The notes beneath the pieces were generated by a model. The model searched no databases, was not told the DNA's origin, and saw nothing but the letters and a program-made list of their open reading frames with translations. The position numbers were made by a program, and so were the translations under genes. 64,000 nt of DNA from Ovis canadensis (Eukaryota > Chordata > Mammalia > Artiodactyla > Bovidae), in contig NC_091247.1 of the NCBI RefSeq assembly GCF_042477335.2, forward strand, positions 1,510,501 through 1,574,500, written 5' to 3'. Each line of letters opens with the position of its first letter. The first letter of the stretch is position 1. This document shows positions 42,037 to 53,372 of the stretch, one piece after another.

Positions 42037-42975
42037 CGGCTGAGCCCACCGCCTCTGGCCCATCCATCTGCTGACGGGCATGTAACTTGTTTTTGGTCTG
42101 AATCTGCATTTTAAGCGCCTCCCCAGATGGCTCTGAGGAACAGCTGGGCTTGGAACCCACTAAAATGCTATCTTCAGGGCTAAGTGCACCTGTGGATGAT
42201 TTCAGGGCAAGCGAATGAAAGCCCCGGGCCTCTGGCCCATCGGAGCAGAGCTTGTGTGGAAGGAGACAGCGGTGCCGCAGGAGGGCAGAGCAGAGCTAAT
42301 TCAGGGAGGACATTTCCGTCTAAGTCACACGGACCATCAGCCAAGCAACCAGGAGTCACCCGGCCGCTCACGACACCCGAGCTTGTCAGACCCAGAAAGC
42401 CCTGCTCAGTTCCATGGCTGCCGCCCCGAGAGCCTCACAGCCTGCCGGCTGAGCACGGTCTTCCGTTTCGCTTCCTGAAGATGTCCTCAGCTCCTCTGTC
42501 AAGGCCACCAGTCGATGGGGCCTGTCCGAGGGTGGTGGGCACATGGCATGGACATCCCACAGCCCCAGGCACCCAGCCGCCTGGTGGAAGAGCTCTCCCG
42601 AGAAGCAGGGCCAAATGTACAGACAGGGTGCCCCCGAGGCCAGACAGCCACTCCGGCCTCGCTGCAAAACGGTCCACAGGGGCAGCAGGGTTCCCCGCCC
42701 ACAGGGCACCGAGGCAGGAGGGAGCGGTTGTCCATCCGGGGCTGCAGGGGCGCTGGTCCTTGCTCCACCCAAAAGCATGGACTGGAGCAGCCGCGCCTCG
42801 CTTCTGTCCCCGAAATCTGACGATTTCTATTTCAACCCCAATTAAAATGTAGGCCACCTCTCTTGCAGGCACAGGACTCCGGGAGGGCGGTGCTCACTCC
42901 CTTGGGACAGATGGACACTTCCAGATGGTTCCGGGCTCTCCCACCTTCCTGGCTGGAACGTGTGCCACATCTTGG

Positions 42976-43011
42976 AGTGGGGTGGGGGTGGCGGGGGCGG
43001 GCGGGGGGGGC
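42976..43011 (+). repeat. G-rich tract, G-quadruplex candidate
   Basis: The run GGAGTGGGGTGGGGGTGGCGGGGG and the following GGGCGGGGGGGGC hold more than four G-tracts of three or more with short loops. Confidence 0.7.
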
Positions 43012-43722
43012 TCGCAGCCTCCTGCGAGGCTCCAGGAATCAGATGATTGGCCGCCCCTCTCCCACCCATATGGTGGATTAGTCACTGAGACAATGACGAC
43101 CAAGCTGAGTGGCTCCAGGGCGGCAGGAGAGACAGGTAGGGAATTGCCTGAGGAAGGTGGGCTCAGAGCCCAGAGCTGGATTTAGGACAAGGGCGAGGTT
43201 GCGGGTCGCCCCTCCCACCTCCCTGCTCTGTCCCTCCCCCGGGCCACCTCTTTGTAAAGCTAAGTGAGTGACAGCGTCTGCTTAACGCACAACTTCAGAT
43301 CTCAGGCCCGCGATGCCAGACACACTTGTCACGGTCCTACAGGGCCTGGGGCTGCTGACCCTGCAGGGATCCCGGCCCTCCCACCCGCTCCCCGGAACCC
43401 GGCTGCCGTCCTGAGACACGTCCGGTCCCGTCCTTGCTCCTTGGCCTCCACGCCTCCCTGGATCTGCCATCTTAACGTGAGGTTGCTCTGAGCTCCCAGG
43501 CTTGGGCAGGAAAGATCTTACACCCAAGACTGAGTCACCCTATTCCAAAAATTAAAAAAAAAAACACTTCAGTGCTCTTTGGGACTCAAGAGCTTTGAAA
43601 AAGTTCCATCCCTCCCTTTGGGGGTCTACGATGCTTAGGTATTTTCCGACTTGGTAAGACCTCAGCTTGCTGGACTCTTCATTTTCTTTTTCCTGCCGGC
43701 AAACGGCTCGATTCTTCCCTAA

Positions 43723-43778
43723 GCCCCTCTCTTTCTTCTCTGTAATGCCAGCCCCTCTCTTTCTTCTCTGCAATGCCT
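43723..43778 (+). repeat. 28-bp tandem duplication
   Basis: GCCCCTCTCTTTCTTCTCTG plus YAATGCC- is repeated at 43723-43750 and 43751-43778 with two differences. Pyrimidine rich. Confidence 0.93.
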
Positions 43779-44413
43779 CTCAGACTGCCGAAGCAGAGAA
43801 GCACACGCATTCTGAATCTGCACGGTCTTTCCTTGGAGCCCCAGAAGCCCCTCAGTGGGGCCGCCTTCCGAGCCATATCAGAAGCAGCGTTCACGTCGAG
43901 CACGTTTCCGCCTTCCTCCCCACCCCTCGCTCTAGCCACCCCTCTTCTGATGTGACTCCTGTCTGAGACGTCCACGGCGACAGCCGCTCTGACAAGCAGG
44001 GCTGGCACACAGGTGCGCTGAGGGGCCTGGGCTTCCCCGCCGGGAGACCAGGGGCTCTCAGGGGCCTGTCGGGCTGGAGACTGCACGGCTTCCCTCGACA
44101 GTCCACGTGCAGGTAGCTTGATGAACGTGGGAGTCCAGCCAGGCCGGGCAGGCAGTGAGGCGGGATGGACTCAGGGAGTCAGGCTGGGCCCGGGTGAAAG
44201 AAACACAGGACCCCCTCTGCGTGTCACCCCCACGTGAGTCTTTACCAAACTTGTGGGGTGCCCCCCACTAGACCGGGCGCTCCTTCTGAGGGGGCTTAGA
44301 CTCACCCACCCATCAAAGAGGGCTTTGCAGATGCCTGCTGAGGAATGGAGGGAGGAGAGGGCTTGCTTTCGTCTTTGTTAACTAAGCTAGCAGAGCCGTT
44401 CCAGTGAAGAAAA

Positions 44414-44623
44414 TGGGCTTCCCAGGTAGTTCATCTGGTAGAGAATCTGCCTGCAATGGAGAAGACATGGGTTTGATTCCTGCGACAGGAAGATCCCCTG
44501 GAGGAGGGAATGGAAACCCACTCCAGGATTCTTGCCTGGGACATCCCATAGGCAGAGGAGTCTGGCGGGCTGCAGTCCATGGGGTCACAAAGAGTCAGAC
44601 CTGACTCGGCGACGGACCAAACA
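44414..44623 (+). mobile_element. Bov-tA SINE with 12-bp target duplication
   Basis: GGGCTTCCCAGGTAGTTCATC head, GGAAGATCCCCTGGAGGAGG, GGAGTCTGGCGGGCTGCAG and a GAGTCAGACCTGACTCGGCG tail. CAGTGAAGAAAA flanks it at 44402-44413 and 44624-44635. Confidence 0.95.
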
Positions 44624-44789
44624 CAGTGAAGAAAAGTGGAGGCCACCGTGGCCTTGTGGAAAGGGGGTCCAGGCTCAGGGTTTTCCTCCGTTGCTAAGCA
44701 CTGGGATACAGTCGTCTGCTTGTTTTACAATTTTTTGACGTGGGCCTTTTTTAAATCTCTCTTGAATTTGTCACAACACTGTATCTTTT

Positions 44790-44890
44790 ATGTTTTGGTT
44801 TTTCGGCCTTGAGGCATGTGAGATCCTGGCTCCCGGACTCTCTGCACCGGAGGCTAAGTCTCACCCACTGTACCGCCGGGGGAGTCCCGT
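44790..44890 (-). mobile_element. CHR-type tRNA-derived SINE fragment
   Basis: TTTTTCGGCC..GAGGCATGTGAGATCCTGGCTCCC, GCACCGGAGGCTAAGTC, CACTGTACCGCCGGGGGAGTCCC follow the antisense cetartiodactyl CHR SINE head. Confidence 0.7.
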
Positions 44891-45740
44891 ACGCTGCAGT
44901 TTGAATGTCCACGGAGCCTCCCCTCATGGTGACCAGCCTTCCTGGTTTGTCCAGCTCTGAGGGGTTTCCAGGGTGTGGGATGTTCACTGCTAAAACCGGG
45001 AGGACCCAGGAAGACCTGGATAAGGCGGTCACCTTGCTCTTTCTGACCAGAGTCTCTGGGGAGAGGATGGACGCCTAGGGCATAACTCTGGGTGTAGGGG
45101 GAGTGGGGAGAGGGGCCTGTGTGCCCCAGGGCAGTGTTCTTCCTCCCGGGGGTGGCATGCTGCCCCAGGCTGTCTCCTCTGGGCAGGCCCTCCTCCTTGC
45201 CCCTGAGTCTGGCTCCCAGCCCATCACTCCCATCCTAGTGATGCCCCCTCCGACCCCAGGGTGCAGGTGTGCGGAGAGGAGCGCAGCTCCCGCCCTGGAC
45301 CTGCTCCCCACATCGTCACCAATGCGGCCTGGACGGCACCCCGCTTCCGGCGGGCAGGGCTGTGCTCCACCTGGGCCCAGCCAAGCCTGCAACTGACCAG
45401 ACGGCCTTCGCAAGTCCCTTTCTTGTAAACTGTCCTTATGGTGCGGAATCGTTGGAAAAGCTTGTATCCTCATGGTGAAGGAAACGGGAAGGGGGGGTCT
45501 GGGCGAGCCTGTCGGGCTGGTTTCAGGCTTTGGGGCGAGTCCCAGCTCCAAAGTTCAGCATTACTGGAGGGAGGGGTGATGTTCCTCAGGCCGAGAGAGA
45601 GTCGGGGGAAGCCAGTTACCCCAGTGGGCTCTGATGGCGGAGAAGGCAGATAGGCAGGCTACAGCACTGACCTCACACCCTGGGCACCTGTCTGCGGCAG
45701 GCGATGGAAGGACAGAGAGCCGCCTGCCAGTCCCCGTTCT
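44891..45740. other. Intergenic, no gene recognised
   Basis: GC-rich sequence with no exon or dated repeat identified. Confidence 0.4.
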
Positions 45741-46338
45741 GGCCGCTGTGCCCAGCAGAGAGGGGTCCCCAGGACACACCCCTGACTGGGCATCCAAGGG
45801 GCGGGGGCAGGGACGGAGGCTGGGATGGGGCAGGGGTTACGACAGACCCCAGGCAGCAGGCTCCTCCTCCCGGGTTGTGAAGCTCCCACCGGGAACAGAG
45901 GCTGGTACAGGAGGAGGCGGGCAGGTGGCCAGGCCACGGAGGGCGGCCGCAGAAGCAGGAAGAGGCTGCTGGGAGGTCAGGCCAGCGGGGAGGCTGGGTG
46001 ATGGCTCGCTCGCGGTCACCGCCCCCAGCGCACGCTCCCTCGCTCAGTCGTGTCTGGCTCCGGGCGACCCCGTGGACTGCAGCCCACCAGGCTCCTCTGT
46101 CCGTTTTCCGGGCAAGAATACTGGAGTGGGCTGCCATTGTTTCTTCTAAGAGATCTTCCCAGCCCTTGAATCTAACTGGCGTCTCTGACATCTCCTGCAC
46201 TGGCAGGTGAGCGGTTCACCACTGAGCCAGCTGGGAAGCCCCATTGACCCCACGTTTCCCACTTATTATCCTCAATCCAGGGGACCACGAGTTACATGAC
46301 AGAGGAGACTCAGAGAGGTCAAGTGACTTGCCCCAGGC
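45741..46338 (+). repeat. Diverged duplicated segment, copy B (interrupted by a SINE)
   Basis: Aligned in the same orientation with 19291-19738. Copy B carries an antisense Bov-tA insertion (about 46020-46242) that copy A lacks. The ficolin gene lies between the two copies. Confidence 0.75.
46020..46242 (-). mobile_element. Bov-tA SINE inside duplicated copy B
   Basis: GCTCAGTCGTGTCTGGCTCC, GCAGCCCACCAGGCTCCTCTG, CTCCTGCACTGGCAGGTGAG, GAGCCAGCTGGGAAGCCCC. The empty site at about 19623-19627 in copy A shows it was inserted after the duplication. Confidence 0.9.
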
Positions 46339-47439
46339 TACACCGCCTGAGCCTGGCAGAGCCCAGGGAGCCCAGGGCTGCGTGGGTGCTGAACCCTTGC
46401 CTGTCACCGGCTGAGACAGAAACTTAGCTGTGTTTGAGATCAGCCACCCTCTCTGGGGCCCTGAATGGAGACCCAGGGGAGGGGTGCACCCCATGCCCGG
46501 GGGCACTCTCACTTCATCCCAGGGTGGGGGCCGTCTTGGGGGTGGGGGGCAGCCTCGCTTGCCTCGCTGGGGGGCCCGCCCTCCTCCTTCGGCCGTCCAG
46601 ACAGGAGGTGTCTCAGTGGAGCTCATCTCTCTAGAGGTCGTCGAGGGTCACAGCCACCAAGCCAGTCCCCGCCAGGCTGGACCTGTGCCTGCCCCGCTGC
46701 AGAGGCCGCAATGAAGAGCCTGGGCCTGTGCACAGTACACCCCCCACCAGACCTCTGCCTCTGTCTCCCCCAGCGCAGACCCGGGCCCTTGGAGGAGCAG
46801 GAGAGGAGGGCAGGGCCCGTCGAGGGACCCGCCTGGCCTGGGCTCGGGCTCCCAGCCGGCCCCCAAGCCCTGCTCCTGGAAGGCAGCCCTGGCAGCCTGG
46901 GGGAAACAGGACCAGCGTCTTCCCTCCTTGGGGACCCCTGGCTCTTCAGACGCCCTCCAGCTGTTACACCTTTCCACGGCCCCCTCAGGGATGACTCGCA
47001 GGCAGATGTGCATATAATGCGCATGAATTCGCTGCTACGTGAAGTTAGTTCCCAAGCCCCCTTGCTCGCCCAAATACCTTTGACCTCATTTTCACAAGTA
47101 CTTTAAAAAATAGTCTTCTCAAGTCCTCAAAGCAAGAGTATTTATAAGTAAATTATAGCAAGGCTCATATTATTTACGAAAATCATTTTTTTAAACTCTG
47201 CCCACCTTTCAATTAAGCAGCTTTTAAACCTAACACTTAAAAATTTTCTGGCTTGTCAAGTAAAGAATGTTTCTTGTTTAGTACTTTTATTTTTGCCTTC
47301 CACAATAATGATACGACACGTAAGAAATTTTTTTTTTTCAAGAGGGATTGCTCAATATTCAATTCCATGATATTAATTATAACATCTATAAAGGAGGGTC
47401 CTTTCCAGGAGAGTCTTAGTTCTAGGCTGAGAGGCCAAG
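46339..47439. other. Intergenic; AT-rich island at 47085-47400
   Basis: GC-rich to about 47080 with no exon. Then an abrupt AT-rich island of ~315 bp that I cannot assign to a repeat family. It may be regulatory DNA or an old element. Confidence 0.35.
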
Positions 47440-47625
47440 CGCACGCTAGGTTGTTAAGTTGTGTCTAACTCTTACGATCCCGTGGACGACTGTAGCCCGC
47501 CAGGCCCCTCTGTCCATGGAGCTCTCCAGGCAAGAACACGGGAGTGAGTGGCTGTTCCCTTCTCCAGGGCGTCTTCCCGACCCAGGGACTGACTCCCAGT
47601 CCCGCCTTTTCCAGCTGAGCCAGTG
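47440..47625 (-). mobile_element. Bov-tA SINE
   Basis: Antisense copy: GCACGCTAGGTTGTTAAGTTG, GTAGCCCGCCAGGCCCCTCTG, CTCTCCAGGCAAGAACACGG, TTCCAGCTGAGCCAGTGGGC. Confidence 0.88.
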
Positions 47626-47754
47626 GGCTCAGTGTCTTCCGCAGATGCTACGGGCTTGTCAGGGTGGAGGGTCCCCAGCCCTGGATCTTCGTCCTGACTG
47701 TGGCTCCTGGGGGTGCATCAGAGCCCGGGGCTGGCGAGTGAAGGGCTGCATTCT

Positions 47755-47983
47755 GTGTCCCAGGCAGAGTCCACACCCAACAGGGACTGCTCTCCTGCCC
47801 AGACGCTAAGGAGCCAGGTCTTCAAGGAAAGACAGAGGCGATGGGGGATACTGTTGTGGGGGCAGAACTCCCGATGCCATGTGGAATAACCGCATTTCAC
47901 AGTCTGCCAGTTTCTGTCTTGGGGACCAGTCGGGCCTGTGGGTGTGGGCTGTCCTCAGGCCTGGGGGAAGGAGGACCACCCCC
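47755..47983 (+). repeat. Large inverted repeat, left arm
   Basis: 229 bp whose reverse complement lies at 48349-48577, with about 14 differences (roughly 94% identity by eye). It starts at GTGTCCCAGGCAGAG and contains GCAGAACTCCCGATGCCATG. Confidence 0.93.
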
Positions 47984-48348
47984 AACCCCTGGGCCGCCCC
48001 AGGCTGCCCACCCCCCCGCCCCCCGTCCTGCACTGGCTGATCTCAGGCCCTCGGGCAGTACAAGGAGACGCCTGACTGGGCAAGGGTTCCGGGAGCAGCG
48101 GCTCGGATGTCAGGACATGGCTCCCCCAGACTTGCTGGGCTCTCCGAGGTTCTGGGCAGTTCTTAGACCGGCTAGGAGCTCTCTAAGGGACCTCGGGGAG
48201 CAAGGGGGTAGTAACCACGTGGGACCTTTCTGGATTCTCTCTGAGTAGAGGACGCAGCCAGAACAGACACGAGAGGGCTGATGGGGACACAGATAGCCAA
48301 GCAAGAGTTATGAACCGGCCAGCGCCAGGGCAGGCCAGGCCAGGCCAG
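47984..48348. other. Spacer of the inverted repeat
   Basis: 365 bp of GC-rich sequence between the arms. It has no open frame with known similarity and ends in a short GCCAG/CCAGG tandem (48328-48350). Confidence 0.7.
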
Positions 48349-48577
48349 GGGTGGCCCTTCTTCCCCCGGGCCTGAGGACAGCCCACACCCACAGGCCCGA
48401 CTGGTCCCCAAGACAGAAACTGGCAAACTGTGAAATGCGGCAATTCCACATGGCATCGGGAGTTCTGCCCCCACAGCAGTATCTCCCATCGCCTCTGTCT
48501 TCCTTGAAGACCTGGCTCCTTAGCGTCTGGGCAGGAGGGCAGTCCTTGTTGGGTGTGGACTCTTTGCCTGGGAACAC
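48349..48577 (-). repeat. Large inverted repeat, right arm
   Basis: Reverse complement of 47755-47983. Most differences are single transitions, and three are short indels. Arms of equal length suggest one inverted duplication event. Confidence 0.93.
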
Positions 48578-50387
48578 TAGAGGCCATCGAGGACTTTACG
48601 GGGGATGGGGGCAGCGTGGACCTGCAGGGACGGCTGGGGCGGGGGTTGGGCCCGCACAGGTCACTTTGCCACTGAGCCCGGGTCATAGGACACTCTCTCA
48701 AAGGGCCGAGCCTGAAGACTAGGACGTGCGGTCACCTGGCCTGGCCTCCAGCCCCGCGCAGAGCCTCAGCGCGGGACTGCCTGAAGGCAGCACGGCCAGC
48801 AGGGGCCAGTGAGACTGGACCGGCTCCCGTCCCAACGGGGCCCTGCTCCAGACTCTGCTCTCAGAACCCTGGAAACACCCTCAGCCCAGGGGACACCTGG
48901 CCAGACGCGGGCCGGGAGCCGGCGGTCAGAGCAGGATGGGAAGGAAGGCGGCCAGGTCTGCCTGCCGTCGGGGAAGCAAGTGTCTTCATCAAGAACACAT
49001 ACCTGGCGAGACCTGGGGTGGCAGGTACTCAGCCTCGTGGGGGGCAGAGGGCAGGAAGTCGCTGGCGGCACAGAGCACGAGGCTCCAGCCCAGCGGACAG
49101 GAAGCGGCTCTTCCGCTCCCGGGAGGATAGTGACGGAGCCCCGCATCCCCTTCTGGGAGAGGGCTCTGGATGAGCCGCCTCCAGCGGTGCGTGTGGAGGG
49201 AGCCGCTCCCAGGGGCCCCGGCCGACGGGCGCTGCCCTTGGTGGCCCGCACCCTCAACTCCGACACCGTGGAGCTGTTGTTGCACGGTTTCCCCACCACC
49301 AGCTGACGTTGTTTGCAGAGCTCTCGTGGGGCCCCCGGGTAGCTCCCATTCAGGTCCAACGGGTGACCGTCGCGCCATCAGCCCCCCTGGCACCACACCG
49401 CACCATTTCCAGAATTCTGCTGCTGTCTCGCCTTTGGCGGAGAAGGTGCTATTGTTGTGAGTCAGGGAATCACCTGCTCAGAAGGAGAAGTTGCCCGACT
49501 GGCGCCTGGGATTAGGAGGTCCCGGATGCTGGTCCTGGTCAGGGCTGCCTGTCCGGCTGTGCTTGTTGGGCCCTGCCCAGCGCCAAGGGGTGCAGCACGT
49601 GGCCCCGGGGAGCTCCCTCCGCGGATGCAGTGGTCCTGGTATTCCCTTGTCCGGTCTGCTCCTCCCAGTTTGCCCCTCCCAGCTAACAGGCACCCTCTCA
49701 CTTGGGGGAGTGTGGCCCTCACCCCCCAAGAACTCTCATTCGTCAAGAGAGAGCTCCAATAGCAAGAACAGGAACGGAGCCTTCAGGGAAATGGGCTGAA
49801 TTGTCATCCTTCCCCATTTTCACCAACAATAGTAGTTGACAAAAAACCATAGCTTGCTGGACCTTGTGCTGGGTCACGCCAGCCTCGTGGGTGCGCCCAG
49901 GCGTTCGTGGTGTTACATTACTGTGTGGGTGAAGAGACCGGTGAGGTTAAATCCCCACCAATGTCATGCGGAAGACGCAGAGCTGGGCCCAAGCTGAAGC
50001 CCCAGCTGCCACAGAGCCCCGTGCGGACTCTTGCCCACACGGCCCTCCAAAGGGGCTCCTGGCGCCAGCCTGCCCTTCTCTCCCCTGGGCCCTGCGGCTC
50101 AGGGAGCCCCGGGCACCTCGGAGAACAGAGAGCTCGTTGGAGCCCTGCAGACCTTTGCAGAGAATACAGAGTGCCGGGAAAGGCTTGTCCTGGGCCTGCG
50201 GGCCCAGCAGCAGGCTGCCCGAGCCAAGAAGGTCCACCGCACACTCTGTGTGTGTGTTGACCTCTGGTCTCCTCTGCGGGGATGAGTCGAGAGTCAGTCT
50301 TCCCTGTTGATGGAGCCCACTTCCAGCAGGAGAGGCTGACAACTGAGTTCCTCCTGGAGGGAGTTCAGAGGACGCTGCCCCTGTATT
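48578..50387. other. Intergenic, no gene recognised
   Basis: GC-rich. Several frames are open on both strands, with composition expected of GC-rich non-coding DNA. No exon or dated repeat identified. Confidence 0.4.
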
Positions 50388-50715
50388 CCAAGGGCCTCTT
50401 GAGAGTCACTTGGACTGCAAGGAGATCTAACCAGTCAACCCTAAAGGAAATCAACTCTGAATTTTCATTGGAAAGACGGATGCTGCAGCTGAAGTTCCAA
50501 TACTTTGGCCACCTGAGGTGAAAATCTGACCCATTGGAAGAGACCCTGATGCTGGGAAAGACTGAGGGCAGGAGAAGAGGGCAGCAGAGGATGAGATGGT
50601 TGGATGGGATCACCGACTCAATGGACACGTTTGAGCAAACTCCAGGAGGACAGGGGAGCCTGGCCCGCTGCAGTCCGCGGGGTCACAAAGCATGAGGCAC
50701 AGCTGAGCGACAGGA
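50388..50715 (+). mobile_element. BovB LINE, 3' end fragment
   Basis: GGGCCTCTTGAGAGTCACTTGG, TCCAATACTTTGGCCACCTGAGG, CCCTGATGCTGGGAAAGACTG, GGATGAGATGGTTGGATGGG, CACAAAGCATGAGGCACAGCTG. Internal small deletions. Confidence 0.92.
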
Positions 50716-51063
50716 ACCAGGAAGCATCCACCGCTCAGAACAATCAGCCCACGGGAGTGGCCGGTCCTGGGCGGTGGCTGCTGCCAGGACGTAAGCTTTC
50801 AAGAGCAGGAGACTCCAGACTCCATCCATCGTGGGGCGGGCTCGGGGGAGAGGCGGCCTCCCTGGGGATGTGCAGACAGAACAGGAGGGAGAGAGCTGCT
50901 GAGCTGGGGCCAGAAGGAGGCCCCTTGGCACGGGAAGGAGGGCCCTTGGCACCGGCGCTGCGTGGATGGGGATGGCTCTCAGGCTGCGCTGAAGTTTTCA
51001 CTGGGCACAGACCGGGCAAAGGGCCTGTGTTCACAGTGCTTACATTTCAGCGTGAAGAAACTG

Positions 51064-51790
51064 GCGCTGGGCTTTCCTGGTGCCTCAGCAGTTAAGAATC
51101 TGCCCGCTAACGTAGGGGACACCGGTTCGATCCTTGGTCCAGGAAGATCCCACCTGCTGTGGAGCAGCTGAGGCCATGCGGCACAACTGCTGAAGCTGCG
51201 CACGCGGAGCCCGAGCTCCGTAAGCAGGGAGGCCGCCGCACCAGGAGGAGCCTGCGCACGCGGAGCCTGCGCACCCGGAGTCCGCGCTCCATAACCAGGG
51301 AGGCCACCGCACTGGGAGGAGCCTGCGCACGCGGAGCCTGCGCACCCGGAGTCCGCGCTCCATAACCAGGGAGGCCGCCTCACGGGGAGAATCCTGCGCA
51401 CCCAGAGTCCGCGCTCCATAACCAGGGAGGCCGCCGCACCGGGAGGAGCCTGCGCACGCGGAGCCTGCGCACCCGGAGTCCGCGCTCCATAACCAGGGAG
51501 GCCGCCACACGGGGAGAATCCTGCGCACCCGGAGTCCGCGCTCCATAACCAGGGAGGCCACCGCACTGGGAGGAGCCTGCGCACCTGGAGCCCGCGCTCC
51601 ATCAGCGGAGAGGCCGCTGCACCAGGAGGATCCTGCTCACCCAGAGCCCGCGCTCCATAAGCAGGGAGGCCGCCTCACGGGGAGGAGCCTGCGCACCCGG
51701 AGCCCGCGCCAGAAGCGTGCGCACTGCAACTAGAGAGGCACCACGACAACGAAGACCCAGCTCAGCCCAAAGTCTACGTGAAAAAATAAA
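51064..51790 (+). mobile_element. CHR-type SINE expanded by an internal minisatellite
   Basis: It starts as a CHR SINE head (GGGCTTTCCTGGTGCCTCAG, GGGGACACCGGTTCGATCC, AGGAAGATCCCACCTGCTG). The GAGCCTGCGCAC..CGGAG.CCGCGCTCC unit of the SINE body is then repeated about eight times. It closes with the normal SINE end (GCACTGCAACTAGAGAGGC, ACAACGAAGACCCAGCTC) and an A-rich tail with AAAATAAA. Confidence 0.85.
51180..51720 (+). repeat. 56/71-bp minisatellite inside a SINE
   Basis: The CTCC core of each unit falls at 51216, 51287, 51358, 51414, 51485, 51541, 51597 and 51653. The steps are 71, 71, 56, 71, 56, 56 and 56 bp. The longer unit carries an extra 15 bp (GCACGCGGAGCCTGC), a two-variant organisation. 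Confidence 0.93.
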
Positions 51791-51842
51791 CCTTTAAAAT
51801 AAAGAAGTTCATGCCCCATTTGATGTTTGGAGTACCAGCTTT

Positions 51843-52031
51843 GTGAAAGCCGCTCAGTCGTGTCTGACTCTCTGCGACCCCGGGGACTGTACAGTCCATG
51901 GAGTTCTCCAGGCCAGAACACTGGAGTGGGGAGCCTTCCCTTCTCCAGGGATCTCCCCAACCCAGAGATTGAACCCAGGTCTCCTGCATTGCGGCAGATT
52001 CTTTACCAACTCAGCTACGAGGGAAACCCGT
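51843..52031 (-). mobile_element. Bov-tA SINE
   Basis: Antisense: GCCGCTCAGTCGTGTCTGAC, GGAGTTCTCCAGGCCAGAAC, GGTCTCCTGCATTGCGGCAG. The GCCCGCCAGGCTCCTCTGTCC part is deleted. Confidence 0.9.
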
Positions 52032-52039
52032 CAGGGAAG

Positions 52040-52510
52040 TACTAGCTTTAGTTAAGAGAATCTGGCCTGTTAAAATAACAACCTGATAATCCAGCTGAAA
52101 ATGTGACCTTGAGTAACGGATCGAGTTAGTGATTTTATGGGGAAATATGGCTGTTTTGTTTATTGTTTGTAGTTGAGAGTTAAGAGACCCCTAAATTCAT
52201 CACATTGGTATGTGTACATTAGTAATTCCCTAAAAATTAGCTTCTACTCAGAAGGTTTCGTTAAAGGCAGACAGCTGAAACGCGAGAGCACAGATGTGAA
52301 TTGGTTCATTTTGAAAATGCAATTAAAACGTTGAAAGCTGTTAACTGAGTCAGTCAGTGGAACAGGAATCACTCACAGGTCCCGTAAAGGAAGAAATTCA
52401 AATGTGCCTTTTTACATATAGAATGAGGTTGATACATTCACCTTAAAAGCTGAAGGAATTGCTAGACTTTAAAATGTATAATTTTAGTATGTTGAACAAA
52501 TTGTATTTGA
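52040..52510. repeat. AT-rich diverged element, unidentified family (copy 2)
   Basis: AT-rich block sharing ordered motifs with 40220-40860, for example CCCTAAAAATTAGCTTCTACTCAGAAGGTTTCGTT and ACCTGATAATCCAGCTGA. Similarity is low, perhaps 60-65% by eye. Confidence 0.4.
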
Positions 52511-53134
52511 ATTAATTTAAAAAGACAGTCGCACGCGGAGTAATCTTCTCTGTGCCAGAACGGGAACAAGAGGCAGCGATGATGCCGCCAGAGAGGAGAG
52601 AGACCCACACGGCGGGCGAGGACCAGGCCTGGCGCCGCTGGGGGTGCCTTGGAGAGCGTCTCTCGGAAGGGAGGGAGAAGAAGGACACTGCCTAGGCTCA
52701 CAGCCTGCTAGTGGGGAGCCAGGACTAGAGCTCTGCGCCCAGAAGTGGGGGGGATGCCGGCTCTCCCACCCCGCCCTCCGGCTTCCGGTACGCGTCCCCG
52801 CCCCCACAGCGAGGGTTTGCAAACCTGCGCCTGGGTTCCTGCTGCAGCGCGCGCTTGCCTGCTCAGCCCTCATCTCTAACGGTCCCCGCACAGGAATTAG
52901 ACAGTCCCGCAGTCCTGCGAGGTTCCCCACGGAGCTGACGGGCCGCTCAGGCCACAGGCGAAGGATCAACCCAGGATGATGGTCAGAAAGGGAAGGCCTG
53001 TCACTGGCCGCCTTGCACATGGGCGAGTCCTGCTCCTGAATTTCAGAACTCACCGCTGCTGCTGCTCCATAAGCACGCCCTGGGCCAGCACACTGGGATT
53101 CCACTTCCTGTTTGGCCCCTCCAGCGAGAGGAAG
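52511..53134. other. Intergenic, no gene recognised
   Basis: GC-rich with no exon recognised. Confidence 0.4.
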
Positions 53135-53372
53135 CACTGATGCCGAAGCTCCAAGGCTTTGACTACCTGATGCGAAGAGCTGACTCACCGGGAAAGACCC
53201 TGATGCTGGGAAAGTCTGAGGGGAGGAGGAGACGGGGACGACAGAGGATGAGATGGTTGGATGGCATCACCAACTCGATGGACATGAATCCATGAGTTGG
53301 TGATGGACAGGGAGGCCTGGCGTGCTGCAGTTCGTGGGGTCACAGAGTCAGACATGCCTGAACAACAACCAT
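53135..53372 (+). mobile_element. BovB LINE, 3' end fragment
   Basis: CTGATGCCGAAGCTCCAAGGC, CTGATGCGAAGAGCTGACTC, GGATGAGATGGTTGGATGGC and CACAGAGTCAGACATGCCTG. Last ~240 bp. Confidence 0.9.

Larger units (their letters stand above)
42037..44401. other. Intergenic, no gene recognised
   Basis: No exon supported. It contains a G-rich tract (42976-43011) and a 28-bp tandem duplication (43723-43778), listed separately. An A run lies at 43552-43564. Confidence 0.4.

Noticed and set aside
42184-42852. 222-codon open frame on the + strand
   Set aside because: Overlapping long frames occur on both strands here, as expected from low stop-codon density. No family similarity.
50979-51602. 207-codon repetitive open frame on the - strand
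   Set aside because: The repeats in the protein are the minisatellite inside the CHR SINE. Not a gene.
51180-51720. Regularly spaced repeats resembling a CRISPR array
   Set aside because: Units are contiguous with no unique spacers, lie inside a SINE, and the genome is mammalian.
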